64,000 nt of DNA, taken from the NCBI GenBank assembly GCA_942492055.1, contig CALODP010000019.1, positions 496,001 through 560,000 on the forward strand, in the 5' to 3' direction. The notes beneath the pieces are model-generated. The model worked only from the letters and a program-made list of their open reading frames with translations, made no database searches and was not told the origin of the DNA. Made by a program: the position numbers and the translations under genes. Position 1 is the first letter of the stretch, and the number at the start of each line of letters is the position of its first letter. Below are positions 33,200 through 43,067 of the stretch, one piece after another. This DNA comes from CALODP01 sp942492055. Lineage in GTDB: Bacteria; Bacteroidota; Ignavibacteria; Ignavibacteriales; Melioribacteraceae.

Positions 33200-34591
33200 A
33201 TGGCAAAGAAAAAAGTAGTAAAAAGAAGTTGGGCTGAACCATTCAAAATCAAGGTGGTTGAGCCCATCAAAGTTACCACTAGAGAAGAACGCGAAAAAGC
33301 TGCCAAAGAAGCAGGCTACAACACATTCTTGTTAAAATCCGAAGATGTTTATATAGACCTGTTAACCGATAGTGGCACCAACGCAATGAGCGATTATCAG
33401 TGGGCCGGAATGATGTTGGGCGACGAAGCCTACGCCGGTAGCAGAAATTTTTACTACCTCTGGGATAATATTAAGAAATTCTACGGAATGCCTTACTTTG
33501 TTCCTACTCATCAAGGTAGAGCGGCAGAGCATATGGTTTCCAAAATCTTAATAAAAGAAGGAGACTATATCCCGGGAAATATGTACTTCACTACAACCCG
33601 TCTGCATCAGGAATTAGCCGGCGGTAATTTTGTTGATGTAATTATTGACGAAGCTCATGATCCACAAAGCCCGCATCCTTTCAAGGGAAACATTGATCTG
33701 CAAAAACTGGAAGACCTGATTAAGAAGGTCGGACCAAAGAAAATTCCTTACGTATGTATGGCTGGCCCTGTTAATATGGCAGGTGGGCAACCTTTCTCAA
33801 TGGCTAATCTTCTTGAAGTAAAAGCAATGTGTAAGAAATACAAAATCGCACTTTGGTTCGATGCTACAAGAGCCTGCGAAAACGCTTACTTCATAAAAGA
33901 GAGAGAAGAAGGATATCAAGATATGACCATAGCGCAACTTCTCAAAGAAATCTGTAAGCATTTCGATGGTCTTTGGGTAAGCGCCAAGAAAGACTTAATG
34001 GTTAATATCGGTGGTATTTTTGCCACAAGAAACAAAAGAGTATTCGAAGAAGCCAGAAACTTAGTTGTTGTTTACGAAGGGCTTCATACATACGGCGGAC
34101 TAGCAGGTAGAGATATGGAAGCTATGGCTCGCGGTATGGAAGAAATGGTTGAGTACGACAATATAAGAGCGAGAATAGGCCAGGTTGAATATTGCGGCGC
34201 TCAGCTAGAAGAATATGGTGTTCCTATTGTAAAACCTTACGGTGGTCACGCAATATTCCTTGACGCCAGGAAGTTTTTGCGCCACATTCCTCAAGATCAA
34301 TTTCCTGCTCAAACATTGGCATCCGAAATATATATAGATTCCGGAGTTAGAGGAATGGAACGAGGTATCGTATCTGCTGGTCGTGATCCGGAAACAGGAA
34401 AACACAGATATCCTAAACTGGAACTGGTTCGCCTTACTTTCCCGAGACGTGTTTACACTCAGGCACATATCGACGTAATGGTAGAATCAATTGCTTCTGT
34501 TTATGAAAACAGAAAGAATATTAAAGGTCTTGAAATGGTTTACGAACCTAAATATTTACGTTTCTTCCAGGGTAGGTTCGAAAAAATATAA
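33200..34591 (+). CDS. tpl: Tyrosine phenol-lyase (beta-tyrosinase), PLP enzyme
   Basis: PLP-dependent lyase of 463 residues, closely following the tyrosine phenol-lyase sequence: YIDLLTDSGTNAMSDYQWAG, THQGRAAEHMV, GNMYFTTTRLHQE, AGGQPFSMAN, WFDATRACENAYFI. The Schiff-base lysine is Lys264 in SAKKDLMVNIGG. Tyrosine specificity over tryptophanase is supported by MYFTTTR and by GVRGMERGIVSAGR, where tyrosine phenol-lyases have an arginine that grips the phenol ring region. It splits tyrosine to phenol, pyruvate and ammonia, so it can serve amino acid fermentation. It is a single gene with its own strong terminator. A role with an aromatic substrate other than tyrosine cannot be excluded. Confidence 0.88.
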   Translation: MAKKKVVKRSWAEPFKIKVVEPIKVTTREEREKAAKEAGYNTFLLKSEDVYIDLLTDSGTNAMSDYQWAGMMLGDEAYAGSRNFYYLWDNIKKFYGMPYFVPTHQGRAAEHMVSKILIKEGDYIPGNMYFTTTRLHQELAGGNFVDVIIDEAHDPQSPHPFKGNIDLQKLEDLIKKVGPKKIPYVCMAGPVNMAGGQPFSMANLLEVKAMCKKYKIALWFDATRACENAYFIKEREEGYQDMTIAQLLKEICKHFDGLWVSAKKDLMVNIGGIFATRNKRVFEEARNLVVVYEGLHTYGGLAGRDMEAMARGMEEMVEYDNIRARIGQVEYCGAQLEEYGVPIVKPYGGHAIFLDARKFLRHIPQDQFPAQTLASEIYIDSGVRGMERGIVSAGRDPETGKHRYPKLELVRLTFPRRVYTQAHIDVMVESIASVYENRKNIKGLEMVYEPKYLRFFQGRFEKI

Positions 34592-34614
34592 TTTATATAT
34601 TTGTAAAGATAATC

Positions 34615-34645
34615 GGGGGTTATTCATATGTAACCCCCTTTTTTT
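34615..34645 (+). terminator. Rho-independent terminator of the tyrosine phenol-lyase gene
   Basis: GGGGGTTA and TAACCCCC pair around TTCATATG and are followed by seven T. It is 23 bases after the stop codon. Confidence 0.93.
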
Positions 34646-34652
34646 ATAGCCA

Positions 34653-37211
34653 ATGGAATCGATCGTGAAAATCAAAGAGCAATTTTTAGCGGAAAAAGAG
34701 AATTTGTTTAACGACCGGGATCTGGTAATGGACTCCTACAAATTTTGCGTCCGTTACAGCATATTGGTTGAAGAATATGTGTATAGAGTTTTAGGAACAG
34801 TTGATAAAAACTTTGTTATCGCATCGGCCGGCAGCTTCAGCCGCAGAGAGCTTTCCCCCTTCTCAGATATCGACTTGATGTTCATCTTGCCCGAAATAGC
34901 AGGGAACGAAGAGCTAATTCAGGAATATGTAACAAAACTTTGGGACGCAGGGATAGAAGCCTCCCACACGGTTAGAGAGTTCTCTGATGTTGAAAGATTC
35001 CTACATGATGATTTACACGCATACACACAGTTTTTCGAGACCCGTTTTCTCATAGGGAATAAAAGCATCTATTCTCAATGGAACAAACTCATTCTCGGCT
35101 CAATAACACCTCAGTATAAAAACGATCTTACTTACGAATTTATAAAAGATATTGAAGAGCGGCACAAAAAGCACGGCTCTTCTCCGAAAGTTTTAGAACC
35201 AAATCTAAAATTTACGGCAGGCGGATTACGTGATTTACACGCTGTTGAGTGGATGTATTCTCTCAATAATAATATCCTCCTTACAAATCAATCTGAGATT
35301 ACTCAGACCGAAAGCTTTCTGAATAATCTAGCCGAGGAATGTGTTGTACATAAAGGAGAAATAAAACGTCTCCTGGAAAGTTATAAATTTGTTTTAAATG
35401 TTAGGAACTTGCTTCACCTTTATAAAAAACATAAAACGGACAGACTGGAATTTTCCGATCAGGAAGCAATCGCAAAGACGCTAAATTATACTTCCTCCGA
35501 TTGGATCGATTTTATGCATCGATATTTTGAGTGTACTAGCATAATAAATCGTTTCACCAAAACGATGATTAAAAGATTCCTCGAACAAATTTCCTCTCCT
35601 CTTTCCGAATACTTAACAATAGAACTTGACGATGATTTTTCAATAAAAGGGAAAGTAATTTCCACTACTATAGAAGATGAACTTTCTATTTCCGAGATTA
35701 TGCGTGCATTTTACTACAGAGGTTTGTACGGAGCTCGTTTTAATGAGAATCTCCGCTCCTTAATAATTGAGAGCGCACAAGGAATTGACGAAAACGAATT
35801 ATTAGAGAAAAAATCTTCAGTATTTTTCCGAGAGATACTGAAACTTCCCCAGAATGTCGGAAGAACAATGAGTGTAATGAATGAGCTAGGAGTACTAAGC
35901 GCATTCATTCCCGAGTTCAAAGATCTTGTCGGATTTTTTCAACCGGGGGTTTACCATTGTTACACTGCTGATGAACACACTCTGATAGCACTTAATAATC
36001 TTGAGAAAATTTTCGAGAATGATTCTCGACTTTCCAAAATTTATGAAGGGATAAAAAACAAAGATATACTTTTTCTCGCAGTTCTATTACATGACATAGC
36101 CAAGCCTCATAGCATTTCGGGGCATGAAATAATCGGTGCGGAAATAGCCAGTACGGTAATGGAAAGAATCGGATATGAAGAAAACGAAATAGAGTTAGTT
36201 CAATTTCTTGTAAGAAATCATCTTCGTATGGAGCAAGTTGCCTTCAGACGAAATTTAAATGACGCGGCAACTCTAAATTCCTTTACTTCTGTATTCCCTT
36301 CAATAGCTTCTTTGGAATTGCTTTATCTTGTAACTTACGCTGACTTATCAGCAGTCAGTCCGGTAGTTTGGACCAAATGGAAGAGTGATCTTCTAAATGA
36401 GTTATATAGAAAAACAAAGGCTATGCTTAACGAAAAGTTAAGTGGCGAAGAATTATTATATTCAGATGCGATGGAAGCCTTTAACGGAACATCTTTAGTT
36501 GAAAATAAATCGGTAATCTCTCATGTGGAATCAATAAACGATATCGGTTATTTACAACATTTTACAGAAGAAGAGATCGAAGATCACGTAAAGGAAATTG
36601 CACGAGGGTCAAAGCTCGCCGTTTATTTCAAGGAAGATAACGGATTTACTGTTATTACCATTGTTACGAGAGATTCTTCTTCTTTGCTTTCACGTCTTTG
36701 TGGCGCAATAGCTGTTAATGATCTTAATATTCACGACGCAAGAATATTCACCCGAAAAGACGGAATAATAATAGATAGTTTCACTACTTCCGACTTCAGA
36801 AGCAAGAAACTAGTCGACAAAGAAAGATACAGCAAAATAAAAAAAGATATTGAGTTGGCTGTTGAAAACGAATTACAAATCAACAAAGAATTCAGTAAGA
36901 TAAAGTCTAAGTGGTGGCGTATAGAAAGTAAGCTCTTCAAACGAAAAGGGAAAGTTAAAATCCTATTTGAACCTCACGATAAATATACTATCATCGATAT
37001 ATATTCTCCCGATCGACTTGGACTATTATACCAAATAACAAAGAAAATTAATGAGTTGGATCTTTCCGTATTCTATGCGAAAATCGCTACGAAATCGGAT
37101 GATGTTGTAGACTCATTCTACACTCTTGATCGCAACGGAAATAAAATTTCCGAAAATGATTACGAGCTAATCCGCCACGAACTCACAAAGACAATAGAAG
37201 AAATGCTATAG
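34653..37211 (+). CDS. glnD: PII uridylyltransferase / uridylyl-removing enzyme GlnD
   Basis: Nitrogen sensor of 852 residues that adds UMP to, or removes it from, PII proteins according to glutamine. The nucleotidyltransferase motif GSFSRRELSPFSDIDL lies near residues 60-75. The HD hydrolase domain has LLHDIAKPHS near 480. Two ACT domains lie at the C-terminus (about 655-725 and 770-850), the second starting VKILFEPHDKYTIIDIYS. No glnB/glnK or glnA is in the window. The ATG follows the tyrosine phenol-lyase terminator by only 7 bases, so its promoter must lie in or before that terminator, or within the ORF upstream. It runs into murI (the stop overlaps its ribosome site). Confidence 0.93.
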   Translation: MESIVKIKEQFLAEKENLFNDRDLVMDSYKFCVRYSILVEEYVYRVLGTVDKNFVIASAGSFSRRELSPFSDIDLMFILPEIAGNEELIQEYVTKLWDAGIEASHTVREFSDVERFLHDDLHAYTQFFETRFLIGNKSIYSQWNKLILGSITPQYKNDLTYEFIKDIEERHKKHGSSPKVLEPNLKFTAGGLRDLHAVEWMYSLNNNILLTNQSEITQTESFLNNLAEECVVHKGEIKRLLESYKFVLNVRNLLHLYKKHKTDRLEFSDQEAIAKTLNYTSSDWIDFMHRYFECTSIINRFTKTMIKRFLEQISSPLSEYLTIELDDDFSIKGKVISTTIEDELSISEIMRAFYYRGLYGARFNENLRSLIIESAQGIDENELLEKKSSVFFREILKLPQNVGRTMSVMNELGVLSAFIPEFKDLVGFFQPGVYHCYTADEHTLIALNNLEKIFENDSRLSKIYEGIKNKDILFLAVLLHDIAKPHSISGHEIIGAEIASTVMERIGYEENEIELVQFLVRNHLRMEQVAFRRNLNDAATLNSFTSVFPSIASLELLYLVTYADLSAVSPVVWTKWKSDLLNELYRKTKAMLNEKLSGEELLYSDAMEAFNGTSLVENKSVISHVESINDIGYLQHFTEEEIEDHVKEIARGSKLAVYFKEDNGFTVITIVTRDSSSLLSRLCGAIAVNDLNIHDARIFTRKDGIIIDSFTTSDFRSKKLVDKERYSKIKKDIELAVENELQINKEFSKIKSKWWRIESKLFKRKGKVKILFEPHDKYTIIDIYSPDRLGLLYQITKKINELDLSVFYAKIATKSDDVVDSFYTLDRNGNKISENDYELIRHELTKTIEEML

Positions 37212-37219
37212 GAGTATTT

Positions 37220-38047
37220 GTGTATTTTTTTGATAGATATAATCCGATTGGAATCTTTGATTCCGGTATCGGGGGACTTACTGTTGTAAAGAAAGTTTCT
37301 GATTATTTACCAAACGAGAGTATTGTTTATTTCGGGGATACAGCTCGTGTTCCTTACGGATCCAAGTCAAATGAAACTGTAATTGATTATTCAATCCAGG
37401 ACGCGGATTTCCTGATAAAGAAAAGTGTTAAACTTATTGTTGTTGCCTGTAATACTGCCTCTTCGGTAGCACTCGATAAGTTAAGACAACGATATAATAT
37501 TCCGATTATAGGCATGATAAAGCCCGGTGCAAAGATGGCTCTTAGTGAAACCCGGAACAATAGAATAGGGGTAATAGGAACCAATGCGACTATCAATAGT
37601 AAGGCATACTCGACAGAGTTAAAGCAAAGAAGAGAAGATATTTTTGTGATTGAGAAAGCGTGTCCTCTCTTCGTTCCATTGGCAGAAGAAGGCTGGAGTA
37701 GTCATAGAGTAGCCAAATTAGTAGCCGAAGAATACCTACGTGAATTGAAAGAACTAAATATTGATACTCTGATTCTAGGTTGTACTCATTATCCTATACT
37801 TAGTGAAGTAATTCAAGAAGTAATGGGGCCTAAGGTAAAATTAGTTGATTCCGGGGCAGCTGCGTCTTTGGAAGTAGAGGATTATTTAAAGGCACAGGGA
37901 GTCAGAAACGAATCAAATCAACTTGGACATTATGATTTCTACGTAAGCGATTTACCAGTAAAGTTTAAGTCTGTTGCTGAAAGATTCTTGGGAAAAGAAA
38001 TAAGAAATTTGAAAAAGATAGAATTAGAAGAGCTGATAAATCATTAA
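37220..38047 (+). CDS. murI: Glutamate racemase
   Basis: Enzyme of 275 residues that makes D-glutamate for peptidoglycan. Catalytic cysteines are Cys77 in VACNTAS and Cys188 in LGCTHYP; FDSGIGGLTV and FGDTARVPYGSKS mark the N-terminal substrate site. The start is GTG at 37220; its ribosome site GGAG overlaps the glnD stop codon, so the genes are coupled. The stop codon sits inside the terminator shared with the convergent NUDIX gene. Confidence 0.95.
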   Translation: MYFFDRYNPIGIFDSGIGGLTVVKKVSDYLPNESIVYFGDTARVPYGSKSNETVIDYSIQDADFLIKKSVKLIVVACNTASSVALDKLRQRYNIPIIGMIKPGAKMALSETRNNRIGVIGTNATINSKAYSTELKQRREDIFVIEKACPLFVPLAEEGWSSHRVAKLVAEEYLRELKELNIDTLILGCTHYPILSEVIQEVMGPKVKLVDSGAAASLEVEDYLKAQGVRNESNQLGHYDFYVSDLPVKFKSVAERFLGKEIRNLKKIELEELINH

Positions 38048-38060
38048 TCAGCTCTTTTTA
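38028..38060 (+). terminator. Terminator overlapping the murI stop codon
   Basis: AAGAGCTGAT and ATCAGCTCTT form a 10-bp stem whose loop contains the murI stop, followed by TTTATTTTT. It also lies over the 3' end of the convergent NUDIX gene. Confidence 0.85.
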
Positions 38061-38583
38061 TTTTTGACAAATACATCTGTATTCCACAAATAGTTTTCGC
38101 GTCGTGAAGTTCATTATTTCTAATTTTCTCTTCTATTTCTTCGATTGAATACTTGTGAACTTCCATTCCATATTCACCTTCTTCTCTATTGTGCTTTCCC
38201 GGTTTTAGATCTTTTGCCAAATAGATATGTAAAACTTCCGTACAAAAACCAGGACTCGTATATATTTCCCCAAGCTTTACAATATCCTCGGATGAATAAC
38301 CGGTTTCTTCCGTCAACTCTCTGCTAGCACAGAGCAAAGGATCTTCATCTACTTCTAATTTTCCTGCTGGCAATTCGAGCATGAATTTCTGAAAAGGATA
38401 TCTAAACTGGGTTACCATGATTATTTTTCCATCACTGGTGACAGGAACAACTACAGCACCTCCGTTGTGAATTACAACTTCTCGAACTCCGTCGTTTCCA
38501 CTATCATATTTAATCTTATCAACTTGTACATCAAATACAAATCCGTTAAATATCAGATCACTTTTTTCTTTCTTATAATTCAT
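38044..38583 (-). CDS. NUDIX hydrolase, ADP-ribose pyrophosphatase type
   Basis: The 179-residue protein has a perfect NUDIX box from Gly74 to Gly95 (G-x5-E-x7-REL-x-EE-x-G), read as GKLEVDEDP followed by LLCASRELTEETGY. The flanking strands GGAVVVPVTSDGKIIMVTQF and the LPAG just before the box fit the ADP-ribose pyrophosphatase/NudF branch, which clears ADP-ribose or similar sugar nucleotides. It overlaps the murI end by 4 bases in convergent orientation. The lipocalin gene starts upstream on the same strand with a 2-base gap, so it is the last gene of a lipocalin-NUDIX pair or of a longer minus-strand run. Confidence 0.9.
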   Translation of the reverse strand: MNYKKEKSDLIFNGFVFDVQVDKIKYDSGNDGVREVVIHNGGAVVVPVTSDGKIIMVTQFRYPFQKFMLELPAGKLEVDEDPLLCASRELTEETGYSSEDIVKLGEIYTSPGFCTEVLHIYLAKDLKPGKHNREEGEYGMEVHKYSIEEIEEKIRNNELHDAKTICGIQMYLSKIKRAD

Positions 38584-38585
38584 TC

Positions 38586-39119
38586 TTATTCCTCAAAACA
38601 TGACTGATCCGTATAAATCAATTTTGTTGTATCAAACTTTTTTTTATCAGCAACATCAACTATCTTTTGCAGAAGCTCATCGCTAATCTTAGGTGTTCTA
38701 CTAAGAATCCAAAGATATTTTCTACTTGGATTGCCAACCAAAGCGTATGAATAATTCTCTTTATCCAAATCGATTATCCAATAATCTCCTTTAAATGGCC
38801 AAAAAAATTGTACTTTTAACTTAGCATTGTTGCTCCCTTCTACCGGAAAGGCTTTTCCTTTTGCTGAGTCAAATTCTCCATCTTCCAAGCAACTATTTAT
38901 AACCCGAATTGTTTCATCATCAATCTTAGAATATTCGGCCGTAATACATTCACATCCTTCCTCGAATGAATTCGGTAATCGTGCTATTTCGTACCACTTC
39001 CCCAAGTATCTGTCCAGATCTACTCTCTCAACTACTTCTAGCGGAGGATAATTGCCCGCGGCACAGGAAAAGAAGGAGAAAACCGCGGCAATTTGAAATA
39101 TTATTGCCGCATTTTTCAT
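38586..39119 (-). CDS. blc: Bacterial lipocalin (Blc-like) lipoprotein
   Basis: The 177-residue protein has a signal peptide and lipobox (FSFFSC), followed by a lipocalin barrel. The defining motif VDLDRYLGKWYEIARLPNSFE is strong (first conserved G-x-W), and the later PFKGDYWIIDLDKENYSYALVGNPSRKYLWILSRTP holds the second and third lipocalin motifs. In E. coli Blc is an outer-membrane lipoprotein that binds lysophospholipids under stress. The gene is tightly packed with the NUDIX gene (2 bases) and the DUF1232 gene (7 bases). Confidence 0.93.
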   Translation of the reverse strand: MKNAAIIFQIAAVFSFFSCAAGNYPPLEVVERVDLDRYLGKWYEIARLPNSFEEGCECITAEYSKIDDETIRVINSCLEDGEFDSAKGKAFPVEGSNNAKLKVQFFWPFKGDYWIIDLDKENYSYALVGNPSRKYLWILSRTPKISDELLQKIVDVADKKKFDTTKLIYTDQSCFEE

Positions 39120-39126
39120 AGAAACC

Positions 39127-39483
39127 TCAATCGTTATAATAAGGAATTAATTCACTTCCCAAGTATTTCAATACTGCTGTTATTACTCCCAAGTCATCCA
39201 AGTAACCAAACAATGGGGTCAGATCGGGAATAGTATCAATAGGTGAAATAAAATAGATCAAAGCACCTACGACTACTGCTTTTCTATGCCAGCTAACATC
39301 TCTATCCATCAGATAACGATAGAGAGCCATTATTTCCCTGGCAAAGGATATCTTTTTACCAGCCTTCTCCAACTTAACCCAAAGTCGATCTTCTACAACC
39401 TCTTTGGCTTCGTCAAATTCCTGCTCGTTGTCGTAAGCTTGTTGCATCTCATCCAAATTTGTCGGCTTATAGGTATTTTCCAT
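39127..39483 (-). CDS. DUF1232 (YkvA-like) small membrane-associated protein
   Basis: The 118-residue protein contains the DUF1232 core AVVVGALIYFISPIDTIPD, followed by LTPLFGYLDDLGVITAVLKY. This is a hydrophobic segment with the SPIDTIPD/LDD signature of the family. Function is not known; some members affect membrane traits. It lies between the S9 peptidase gene (2 bases) and the lipocalin gene (7 bases), and is therefore probably co-transcribed in the order peptidase, DUF1232, lipocalin, NUDIX. Confidence 0.88.
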   Translation of the reverse strand: MENTYKPTNLDEMQQAYDNEQEFDEAKEVVEDRLWVKLEKAGKKISFAREIMALYRYLMDRDVSWHRKAVVVGALIYFISPIDTIPDLTPLFGYLDDLGVITAVLKYLGSELIPYYND

Positions 39484-39485
39484 TG

Positions 39486-41522
39486 TTAGTTCCTCTTATT
39501 ATATTTTTCGAACCACTCAAATACTGATTTCCACCAGAATTTCGAATTCTGTGGTTTTAATACAAAATGATTTTCTTCCGGGAAATATACAAATTTCGAA
39601 TCGACACCCATTTTCTGCAAAGCAGTAAATAATTCGAAGGCTTGTCCTTCGGGTACTCGGTAATCTTTCCCCCCTTGAATAACAAGCATAGGGGTCTTAA
39701 AGTTTTCCACGAAATTACTTGGCGACCACTTTTCGTAAAGCTCCCTATTTTCCCAAGGTGCTCCGCCGTTTTCCCATTCCGGGAACCAAAGTTCTTCTGT
39801 AGTGCCATACATACTTTCCAGATTGTAAACACCGTCATGAGAAACAAGGGCATTAAATCTATCGGTATGTCCCTCAATCCAGTTAATCATATATCCTCCG
39901 TAAGAGGCACCGGCAGCAAAAGTATTTTTGCTGTCAATGAAATCATAATTCTCTATCGCGTAATCATAGGCATTCATGAGATCGGTATAAACTTTACCTC
40001 CCCAATCCTTAGAAATACCATCTGTGAAATCTTGTCCGTATCCTGTACTTCCTCGTGGATTAACTGCTACAACCACATGGCCTTGCGAAGCGAACATTTG
40101 AATATTCCAACGATAATGGAAATCATCGGACCAATGACCCTGTGGTCCACCGTGAATCAAGAAAATCATCGGATATTTCTTATTCGGCTCAAAGAAAGGT
40201 GGCTTGGCAATGATTGATTGAACTTTTGCTCCTTCCGCTCCTTCACTCCAAAATGTTTCAATATCATTCATCTCAATTTCCGAAAGGAGTTTTTGGTTTA
40301 CGAAGGATAATTGAGTTATCTTTTCTCCATTGTTATCAGAGGAAAAAATCTCATATGGCTGAGATGAGCTCTGTTGTCTGAAATAAAGTGTCTTTCCATC
40401 GGAAGATATTGATAGATTTGTGTTATATCTATTCTTTACAATACATTCGTTTTCGGAAGTGATTATATTCAGCTTGTAGATTGAATTATAAATCTCATTT
40501 GCGGCCGAATAATAAATAAATTTGCTATCCGGACTCCATACAATTTCACCGGCTGAAATGTCATATTGTTTTGTGAGATTCTTTAGCTTCTTTGTCTCGC
40601 GATCATACAAAACTATCGATTGTTTATCAGCTTCGAAACCTGCTCGTTTCATCGAACAGAATGCAATATACTTTCCGTCAGGGGAATAGACTGGCTGAGA
40701 ATCGCTCCCTTTTGAAACAGATATTTTTTCATATGGAGTTGCTTCGTTTTCCTTCAGCTTCTCAACATTCATGATGAAAATATCGTTATTAGTACTGGTA
40801 GCCAAAACTTCATCATTATTCATTGTAAAGGCTACTTCCTTTCCGTCAGGAGAAAAGTTATAATCATTTGCGCTTCCTAGCGCTAAAGTAGGAACGTCAA
40901 CCTTGCTGTTCAAATTCAGATCATATCTTTTACCCGATTTCAAATCTTTCAAAAAGATGTGTGTCCTTTTTTCACCTCTCCAGTGATCCCAATGCCTATA
41001 AAGCAATTCATCAATTACCTTTACATTTGCTTTCTGATTGGCTATCTCCTGGTCTCTTTTTTTATTACATTCATCAGTACTGCATTCAGGATAGACATCC
41101 GACAAAAATAAAATTTTGCTTCCGTCATTTGACCATCTAATTCCATAAGCTCCGGAATATATATCAGTTATTGGCTTATTATTCTTTCCTTTTAAATCAC
41201 ATTGCCATAATTGCCCCTTATAAGAGTAGGCAATCAATTTCCCATTTGGCGAAAAAGATGGCTGGCCTTCGTTTTCCTTAGTATTCAGCAATGGTCGAAG
41301 GTTTTTCCCGTCACTATCAATAAGATATATGTCGGATTGACCACCATTGTCTTCAAGACTATAGACTTTTAATGTAAACGCAATTGTTTTATTATCCGGA
41401 GAGAGAGTCACATCGGAAATTCTTTTCATATTCCAAAGATCTTCAACAGAAAGAGCTCTCTTTTGAGCGAAAGAAAAAATTGAAAAAACAAAAACAAGCA
41501 AGAAAGGCAAGAGTTTCTTCAT
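39486..41522 (-). CDS. Secreted S9 family prolyl-oligopeptidase / acylaminoacyl-peptidase-like protein
   Basis: The 678-residue protein has a signal peptide, a beta-propeller of TolB/DPP-like blades (WNMKRISDVTLSPDN, EGQPSFSPNGKLIAYSYKG, AYGIRWSNDGSKILFLSD) and a C-terminal alpha/beta hydrolase. The catalytic Ser540 is in GASYGGYM; the Asp and His follow in VIQGGKDYRVP and FPEENHFV. HGGPQGHW is the oxyanion region. It probably degrades oligopeptides in the periplasm or outside. AAAAGGGGG precedes the ATG, and it is the first of four closely spaced genes. Confidence 0.93.
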   Translation of the reverse strand: MKKLLPFLLVFVFSIFSFAQKRALSVEDLWNMKRISDVTLSPDNKTIAFTLKVYSLEDNGGQSDIYLIDSDGKNLRPLLNTKENEGQPSFSPNGKLIAYSYKGQLWQCDLKGKNNKPITDIYSGAYGIRWSNDGSKILFLSDVYPECSTDECNKKRDQEIANQKANVKVIDELLYRHWDHWRGEKRTHIFLKDLKSGKRYDLNLNSKVDVPTLALGSANDYNFSPDGKEVAFTMNNDEVLATSTNNDIFIMNVEKLKENEATPYEKISVSKGSDSQPVYSPDGKYIAFCSMKRAGFEADKQSIVLYDRETKKLKNLTKQYDISAGEIVWSPDSKFIYYSAANEIYNSIYKLNIITSENECIVKNRYNTNLSISSDGKTLYFRQQSSSQPYEIFSSDNNGEKITQLSFVNQKLLSEIEMNDIETFWSEGAEGAKVQSIIAKPPFFEPNKKYPMIFLIHGGPQGHWSDDFHYRWNIQMFASQGHVVVAVNPRGSTGYGQDFTDGISKDWGGKVYTDLMNAYDYAIENYDFIDSKNTFAAGASYGGYMINWIEGHTDRFNALVSHDGVYNLESMYGTTEELWFPEWENGGAPWENRELYEKWSPSNFVENFKTPMLVIQGGKDYRVPEGQAFELFTALQKMGVDSKFVYFPEENHFVLKPQNSKFWWKSVFEWFEKYNKRN

Positions 41523-41583
41523 TATACCCCCTTTTGGTAGTTAATTCTATTAGCTTGTGGCAATATAAGAAAGTTTGGATAAT

Positions 41584-41610
41584 TAAACGATGCCCGAAGG
41601 CATCGTTTTA
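41584..41610. terminator. Bidirectional terminator after lysA
   Basis: AAACGATGCC and GGCATCGTTT form a 10-bp stem with CGAA loop. T-rich bases flank it on both strands, best for the minus-strand lysA. Confidence 0.85.
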
Positions 41611-41615
41611 AAAAT

Positions 41616-42893
41616 CTATTTGTGCAGATCAGAAATGATTTCTTCGTCGAATAAAAGGTGTTCGAATGTTTCTCTGCTTCTGGCTGTATAATATTTGTCG
41701 CCATCAACAATAACTTCGGCAGGGCGTCGTCTTCCGTTATAATTAGATGCCATTACCATTCCGTAAGCCCCTGTGGACATTACAGCTAGTAAATCTCCTT
41801 GGTTAACTTCGGAAATAGTTCTGTTCTTTCCTAGGAAATCACCGCTCTCACAAACGGGGCCAACGATATCAGCTTCAATGTCATTTCTGTTTTCCAATTT
41901 TACCGGTTGAATGTGGTGATAAGCCCCGTAAATACTGGGGCGCAAAAGATCTGTCATAGCCCCGTCAATTACAACAAAGTTTTTTCCGATACTATTGGCT
42001 TTTGTATAAAGAACTTGTGTAACCAATACACCGCCGTTTGCAGTCATTGATCTTCCCGGCTCAAACATTATTTCACAATCCAGTTGCATAAAGATCGGAA
42101 TCAAAGCATCAGCCAATTCTTTTGGAGAGAATGGTTTTTCATCCTTATAAGTAATACCCATTCCACCACCGATATCAAAATGCTTTATATCTATTCCTTC
42201 TCCTTTAAGCTCTTTTATTAATTCCCTCATCTTCAAAACAGACTCAACATAAGGATCAATATTGGTAATCTGCGAACCTATATGCATATCAATACCGGTA
42301 AGCTCAACATTGCGCAATTGGTCAACCTTTTTAAAAATATCCTTCGCAAACTTAGAGTCAATTCCGAATTTATTTTCGGCTAGTCCGGTAGAAATGTACG
42401 GATGAGTTTGAGGATCTACATCAGGATTTACTCTGAATGCCAACGGAGCAACTTTCCCCATCTCACCGGCAATTTTATCTATCATCACAGCTTCCTGAAG
42501 GGATTCGGCTTTTATCATAAGAACATCATTCTCCAAACCAAGCCTGATCTCTTCTGTGGTTTTTCCAACTCCGGTCAAAAGAATCTTTTTCGGATCAACT
42601 CCTATTTTTAAGGCTCTGTATAATTCTCCTGCCGAATTTACATCGATCCCGCTTCCCATATCTGCGAAGATTTTCATTACATTCAAATTAAAATTCGATT
42701 TCGTCGCAAAGAATATTGTATGGTCGATGCTCTTAAAGGCCTCGCTGAATTCATTATATCTGTCTTGAAAAAATTTCTTACTATAGATATAAAGAGGTGT
42801 TCCGTATTCTTTAGCTAACTTGCCGACAGAAACCTTCTCACATAGGAGTTCGTTTTCTTCATAGCGAAAATAGTCTGATTTGAAGAATTCCAT
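41616..42893 (-). CDS. lysA: Diaminopimelate decarboxylase
   Basis: PLP enzyme of 425 residues that makes L-lysine from meso-diaminopimelate. The PLP lysine is Lys65 in FFATKSNFNL. A PLP phosphate-binding GGG is in FDIGGGMGITY; EPGRSMTANGGVLVTQVLY and CESGDFLG (active-site Cys and neighbours from the second subunit) mark the C-terminal barrel. Length is normal. It is a single gene with its own terminator, divergent from the GH13 gene. Confidence 0.95.
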   Translation of the reverse strand: MEFFKSDYFRYEENELLCEKVSVGKLAKEYGTPLYIYSKKFFQDRYNEFSEAFKSIDHTIFFATKSNFNLNVMKIFADMGSGIDVNSAGELYRALKIGVDPKKILLTGVGKTTEEIRLGLENDVLMIKAESLQEAVMIDKIAGEMGKVAPLAFRVNPDVDPQTHPYISTGLAENKFGIDSKFAKDIFKKVDQLRNVELTGIDMHIGSQITNIDPYVESVLKMRELIKELKGEGIDIKHFDIGGGMGITYKDEKPFSPKELADALIPIFMQLDCEIMFEPGRSMTANGGVLVTQVLYTKANSIGKNFVVIDGAMTDLLRPSIYGAYHHIQPVKLENRNDIEADIVGPVCESGDFLGKNRTISEVNQGDLLAVMSTGAYGMVMASNYNGRRRPAEVIVDGDKYYTARSRETFEHLLFDEEIISDLHK

Positions 42894-42981
42894 ATCAATC
42901 TCAAAAGTTTTGTGTTTGGGAAAATTTTCTCCGCTAAAATAGTAAAATATTTTTGATTCATATAATGGTTTAATAACTTTC

Positions 42982-43015
42982 TTTGTTATTTATAAATAAT
43001 CATTCATTATCTTTG
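42982..43015 (+). promoter_or_regulatory. Candidate promoter of the GH13 gene
   Basis: TTTG (42982-42985), 22 bases, and TATCTTTG (43008-43015), an exact match to the Bacteroidota TAnnTTTG element. The predicted transcript would have a leader of about 45 bases. Confidence 0.55.
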
Positions 43016-43067
43016 CGAAAAAGCATCACTCATCGGAATAATTATTTAAAGTCATCGGAGATTTATT